NCBI RefSeq assembly: GCF_039524755.1
Contig: NZ_BAAAGX010000014.1
Span: 186,001-250,000 of the forward strand
Direction of reading: 5' to 3'
Origin: Cryptosporangium japonicum
GTDB lineage: Bacteria; Actinomycetota; Actinomycetes; Mycobacteriales; Cryptosporangiaceae
Length of the DNA: 64,000 nucleotides
Positions 61,064-64,000 of this stretch are shown piece by piece. The position numbers were made by a program, and so were the translations under genes. How positions within the stretch are numbered: the first letter of the stretch is position 1; each line of letters opens with the position of its first letter. Under the pieces are notes generated by a model. The model searched no databases. It was not told where the DNA came from and worked only from the letters and a program-made list of their open reading frames with translations.

Positions 61064-61367
61064 GGGCTGCTTCGTACCGCAACGGGGGACATCGGCGCAC
61101 CGGTGTCGAAGCGTGAACAGTCTCGTCGGCACGCGAACGTTCACACATCGCCGCAGTCGACCACTCCCAGTGGTGGCGAGGCCTGGCCGCCCACCTGTTC
61201 ATGCCTGGTGGCCGATCAGGTCGGTAGCGACGCACTCCGCGGTCGCGGACGACGCGCGTCCCGGCAGGCGGCCGCTGGCGTACCCACTGACGTCCGCGAT
61301 GCGATCGTCGAAGCGGACCGCCGAACAAACCGTCGCTTACCTCGGCAGTACCGACCGACCGCGGTGG
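61064..61367. other. Intergenic region, nothing recognised
   Basis: About 300 bp between two minus-strand genes. I see no conserved protein in any frame, no RNA gene and no strong hairpin; it includes the methyltransferase promoter. Confidence 0.5.
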
Positions 61368-62153
61368 TCAGAGCAGCCGTGACAGGGCGTCCGCCGCCGA
61401 CGTTCCCGGGTCGGCGTGGTAGGCGATGATCACCTGGCCCTCGGCACCGGCGATCGAGAGTGCCTCCCGACGCAGCGTGAGCCGACCGACGACCGGATGG
61501 TTGAAGCGCTTGGTCGCGTCGCGAACCGGCTTGACGTCGTAGGCCTCCCACACCCGACGGAAATCACCGTTGTCCAGCAGGGATCGGACCAGCTCGACGG
61601 TGCGGGGATGGCGGAGATCGGCCTCGGCGCGCAGTGCCGCCGCGGTCTGTGCCGCGATCTGCTCCCAGTCGGGGAACAACTGGCGCGCCGCGGGATCCTC
61701 GAACATGCCGCGGACCAGGTTCTGCCCCGGCGTGTACAGAGCAGCGAGAGCGCGGGCGTGTTTGTTGGCGGCCAGAACGTCCATGCGCCGGTTGCGGACG
61801 TACGCCGGAACCTGCGTCCACGAATCGAGCAGATGGTGCACGGTGTCGGACACGCCGTCGCGCTCGGTGTCCGACGGCGGCGGAGCGGCCAGGGCATGCA
61901 GGTGCGCGGCCTCGTCCGGGCCCAACCGCAGCGCGACGGCCAGCGCACGCAGGACCTCCGGCGAGGGGTTGCGGTCCTCTCCCTGCTCCAGGCGCGTCAG
62001 GTAGGGCGTGCTGACGCTGGCCAGCCGCGCCAGCTCGTCGCGGCGTAGGCCGGGCACGCGTCGGCGTCCGTGCGGGGTCAGCCCGACGTCCTCCGGCCGG
62101 AGCAGCCCGCGGCGGCCCTTGAGGAACTCGCCGAGACCGTTGTCGCCGTCCAT
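61368..62153 (-). CDS. MmyB-like helix-turn-helix regulator
   Basis: 261 aa. HTH: GLRRDELARLASVSTPYLTRLEQG; ligand domain: RNRRMDVLAANKHARALAAL, MFEDPAARQLFPDWEQIAAQ and the terminal YHADPGTSAADALSRLL, where relatives of this family normally end. It is divergent from an SDR across 62 bp containing the direct repeat GGCTAACCC/GGCTACCCC, a possible binding site. Third regulator of this type in the window. Confidence 0.92.
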   Translation of the reverse strand: MDGDNGLGEFLKGRRGLLRPEDVGLTPHGRRRVPGLRRDELARLASVSTPYLTRLEQGEDRNPSPEVLRALAVALRLGPDEAAHLHALAAPPPSDTERDGVSDTVHHLLDSWTQVPAYVRNRRMDVLAANKHARALAALYTPGQNLVRGMFEDPAARQLFPDWEQIAAQTAAALRAEADLRHPRTVELVRSLLDNGDFRRVWEAYDVKPVRDATKRFNHPVVGRLTLRREALSIAGAEGQVIIAYHADPGTSAADALSRLL

Positions 62154-62215
62154 TTCTCGAGGCTAACCCTGATGGGGTGCTGGCTACCCCGCGCGCCCCG
62201 GCGCACGGTCGAGTC

Positions 62216-63049
62216 ATGAAGACATGGTTCATCACCGGTGCGTCCCGCGGTTTCGGGCGCGTGTGGGCGGAGGCAGCGCTCGAGCGCGGCGACCGCGTCG
62301 CCGCGGCCGCCCGGGACGTCAGCCGCCTCGACGGACTGGTCGACGCACACGGGGACCGGGTCCTGCCGCTCTCCCTGGACGTCACCGACCGCTCCGCCGT
62401 GTTCGCCGCGGTGCAGCGGTCGGTGGAGACGTTCGGTCGCGTGGACGTCGTCGTGAACAACGCCGGCTACGGCCTGTTCGGCATGATCGAGGAGACGACC
62501 GAGGACCAGGCGCGGAGGCAGTTGGAGACCAACGTGTTCGGCGCGCTCTGGGTGACCCAGGCCGTGCTGCCGGTGCTGCGCGCCCAGCGAGCCGGGCACA
62601 TCCTGCAGGTCTCCAGCATCGGTGGGATCGGCGCGTTCCCCACGCTCGGCCTCTACAACGCCTCGAAGTGGGCCCTGGAAGGACTCAGTGAAGCGCTCGC
62701 CGCCGAGCTCGCTCCGCTCGGCCCGAAGGTGACGATCCTCGAGCCCGGCCCGTTCGACACCGACTGGGCCGGCGACTCCGCCGAACACACCGAACCCCTC
62801 GACGCCTACGAGCCGGTCCGCGCGGCGCGCCGGGCCGGGGCCTCGGCACGCACCCCGGCCGATCCCGCGGTGACCGCGAACGTCATCCTCCAGCTGGTCG
62901 ACACCGACCATCCGCCCCTCCGCCTGTTCCTGGGCCCCTATCCGTATCCGATCGCCGAGAAGCTCTACGCCGAACGACTCGCCACCTGGAACGAGTGGCG
63001 CCGGCTGGCCGAGCAGGCGGCGCCCGGCCCGGAGACGGCGTCGGCATGA
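62216..63049 (+). CDS. Short-chain dehydrogenase/reductase
   Basis: 277 aa. TWFITGASRGFGRVWAEAAL at residues 3-22 binds the cofactor, NNAGYGLFGMIEETTEDQAR follows, Ser is in QVSSIGGIGAF and Tyr-x-x-x-Lys in LYNASKWALEG. It is a paralogue of the SDR at 39106, which also has a divergent MmyB-like regulator. Its stop overlaps the start of the next gene (ATGA), so the two are translated together. Confidence 0.93.
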   Translation: MKTWFITGASRGFGRVWAEAALERGDRVAAAARDVSRLDGLVDAHGDRVLPLSLDVTDRSAVFAAVQRSVETFGRVDVVVNNAGYGLFGMIEETTEDQARRQLETNVFGALWVTQAVLPVLRAQRAGHILQVSSIGGIGAFPTLGLYNASKWALEGLSEALAAELAPLGPKVTILEPGPFDTDWAGDSAEHTEPLDAYEPVRAARRAGASARTPADPAVTANVILQLVDTDHPPLRLFLGPYPYPIAEKLYAERLATWNEWRRLAEQAAPGPETASA

Positions 63050-63696
63050 CTCCTGTTCACATCGTGGGTGCGGGGCCGGGTGTCGGCGCCGCGGTCGCAC
63101 GCCGCTTCGGCCGCGCGGGACATCCGATCGGGCTCATCGCCCGTAACCGGAGCAGGCTCGACGCCCTGGCCCGCGACCTGACCGCAGACGGAATCGACAC
63201 GCAGGTGTGTGCGGCGGATGCCACCGACCCGGCGGCGCTCGCGGCCGCGCTGACGGAACTGGCCCGCAGGCAGGGGCCCGCCGGGGTGCTGTGTTTCAGC
63301 CCGCTTCCGGACGTCTCGCTGATCAAACCGGTCGTGGACACCACCCCCGCTGACCTGGGCGCCGCGCTCGCACTCAGTGTGGTCGGCGCTGCGGCCTCCG
63401 TCCGCGCGGTACTGCCCGCGATGCGAACGACCGGACGCGGCTCGCTGCTGTTCGTCACCGGCAGCGCCGTGGTGAACCCGAGCGCCGACCGCGCCGCCAG
63501 TGCGGTCGCCGGATTCGCGGAGAAGGCCTACCTCGACCTGCTGCGTGACGCGTTGGCGACGACACCGATCCAGGTCGCCCACCTCGTGGTCAAGGGCGCG
63601 GTCGGGGTCGGCGCCACGCATGAACCGGACACGGTCGCCGACCGGCTGTGGCGCCTGCACGCCGCGCCCGCCGAAACGCACGCGCTTCTGGAGTGA
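63046..63696 (+). CDS. Atypical short-chain dehydrogenase-like protein without the catalytic YxxxK
   Basis: 216 aa. Nucleotide-binding motif IVGAGPGVGAAVARRFGRAG is nearly the same as in the gene at 46897. The active-site strand is LLFVTGSAVVNPSADRAASA and the helix that should carry Tyr-x-x-x-Lys is GFAEKAYLDLLRDA, so the pair is missing. It is coupled to the normal SDR upstream (ATGA) and may be a partner or regulatory subunit (inference). Confidence 0.83.
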   Translation: MTPVHIVGAGPGVGAAVARRFGRAGHPIGLIARNRSRLDALARDLTADGIDTQVCAADATDPAALAAALTELARRQGPAGVLCFSPLPDVSLIKPVVDTTPADLGAALALSVVGAAASVRAVLPAMRTTGRGSLLFVTGSAVVNPSADRAASAVAGFAEKAYLDLLRDALATTPIQVAHLVVKGAVGVGATHEPDTVADRLWRLHAAPAETHALLE

Positions 63697-63860
63697 GCAC
63701 TCATGGAGCTTCGTACCGGGAAGCCCGAACCAGCTGCGGGCAGTCCCTGACGGCGCTGCTCGGGCGTCGGTCAGTTCGGATGAACACGCAGATCAGGACC
63801 CGTGAACGCCCGACGCCGAGATCCGCACGGCCGCGATCGGTGCGAGCGTAGGGTGCGCAG

Positions 63861-64000
63861 GTGCAGCGGATCGAGGTGACCGATGAGGGTGTCACGGTGA
63901 CGGTGGTGACCGAACCCCTGGTATCGGTGTTCGGCAAGGAGATGCGTCCCGCCTCAACCAGGGTGTCCACGGTGCCGTGGGCGGAGATCGACGACATCTC
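63861..64000 (+). CDS. Hypothetical protein, N-terminal fragment
   Basis: A GTG-started frame (VQRIEVTDEGVTVTVVTEPL) runs to the window end without a stop. The 46 visible residues are beta-rich, containing FGKEMRPASTRVSTVPWAEI. The family is not recognised; the other strand is also open here, so the call rests on the sensible sequence and start. Confidence 0.5.
   Translation, partial: MQRIEVTDEGVTVTVVTEPLVSVFGKEMRPASTRVSTVPWAEIDDI

Noticed and set aside
63701..63997. A 98-codon minus-strand frame at the window end
   Set aside because: It overlaps a plus-strand frame with more protein-like sequence and has no ribosome binding site.

Overview
The window is high-GC, gene-dense DNA in which genes on both strands often overlap by a few bases (ATGA stop/start overlaps) and GTG starts are common. 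These traits, together with a mycofactocin-type short-chain dehydrogenase, LuxR/LAL and MmyB-like regulators, SEFIR and SUKH proteins and a GntR/HutC regulator, point to a soil actinobacterium with a large genome. A Cryptosporangium- or Actinoplanes-like relative would fit, but the genus is a guess. I recognised no rRNA, tRNA, CRISPR array, prophage or complete insertion sequence.

Layout. 0-2.4 kb: an isoquinoline-oxidoreductase-type molybdenum hydroxylase (small subunit cut by the window edge). 2.5-12.8 kb: an alpha/beta hydrolase, a LAL regulator, a DUF2306 membrane protein, a membrane-anchored multicopper oxidase, quinone oxidoreductases, an SDR and a GlxA-type regulator. 12.8-15.9 kb: two overlapping secreted metallopeptidases (M1, frameshifted; M4). 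16-18.1 kb: a TRIC-type channel and a membrane-anchored SEFIR protein, followed by repeat-rich intergenic DNA. 18.5-21.9 kb: Old Yellow Enzyme with a divergent MmyB-like regulator, a membrane protein and an Fpg/Nei glycosylase. 21.9-24.5 kb: a small arsenic/chromate-type operon (ArsR-ArsC fusion, VOC protein, ChrA, ArsR remnant) behind a perfect 18-bp palindrome. 24.5-29 kb: an operon around an unusual 832-aa fusion of a carotenoid-isomerase/retinol-saturase-like flavoprotein with an NAD(P)H reductase and a 2Fe-2S ferredoxin.

29-43.5 kb holds many regulator-plus-enzyme pairs: MarR/hydrolase, a self-sufficient P450, TetR/FAD monooxygenase, MarR/VOC, GntR/amine oxidase and MmyB/SDR. It also holds a secreted glycoside hydrolase, an extra DnaN-like sliding clamp, a DHFR-like protein and a mycofactocin-type SDR. 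43.5-55.9 kb: APC permease, collagen-like membrane protein, GAF-SpoIIE phosphatase, TetR/MFS pair, catalase, MarR/FMN-reductase pair and a GGDEF diguanylate cyclase.

55.9-59.4 kb is the most unusual part. It contains poorly conserved proteins, a SUKH (SMI1/KNR4) immunity-type gene broken at an A6 run, a lower-GC orphan gene, and a 42-residue Cys/Tyr/Asp peptide with an ideal ribosome binding site that I do not recognise. 59.5-64 kb: a cyclase-family protein, a methyltransferase, another MmyB/SDR pair, a degenerate SDR and the start of an unknown gene.

The recurring theme is local, ligand-responsive control of redox and detoxification enzymes. At least five divergent or leader intervals carry clear inverted repeats that look like operators for the adjacent one-component regulator.
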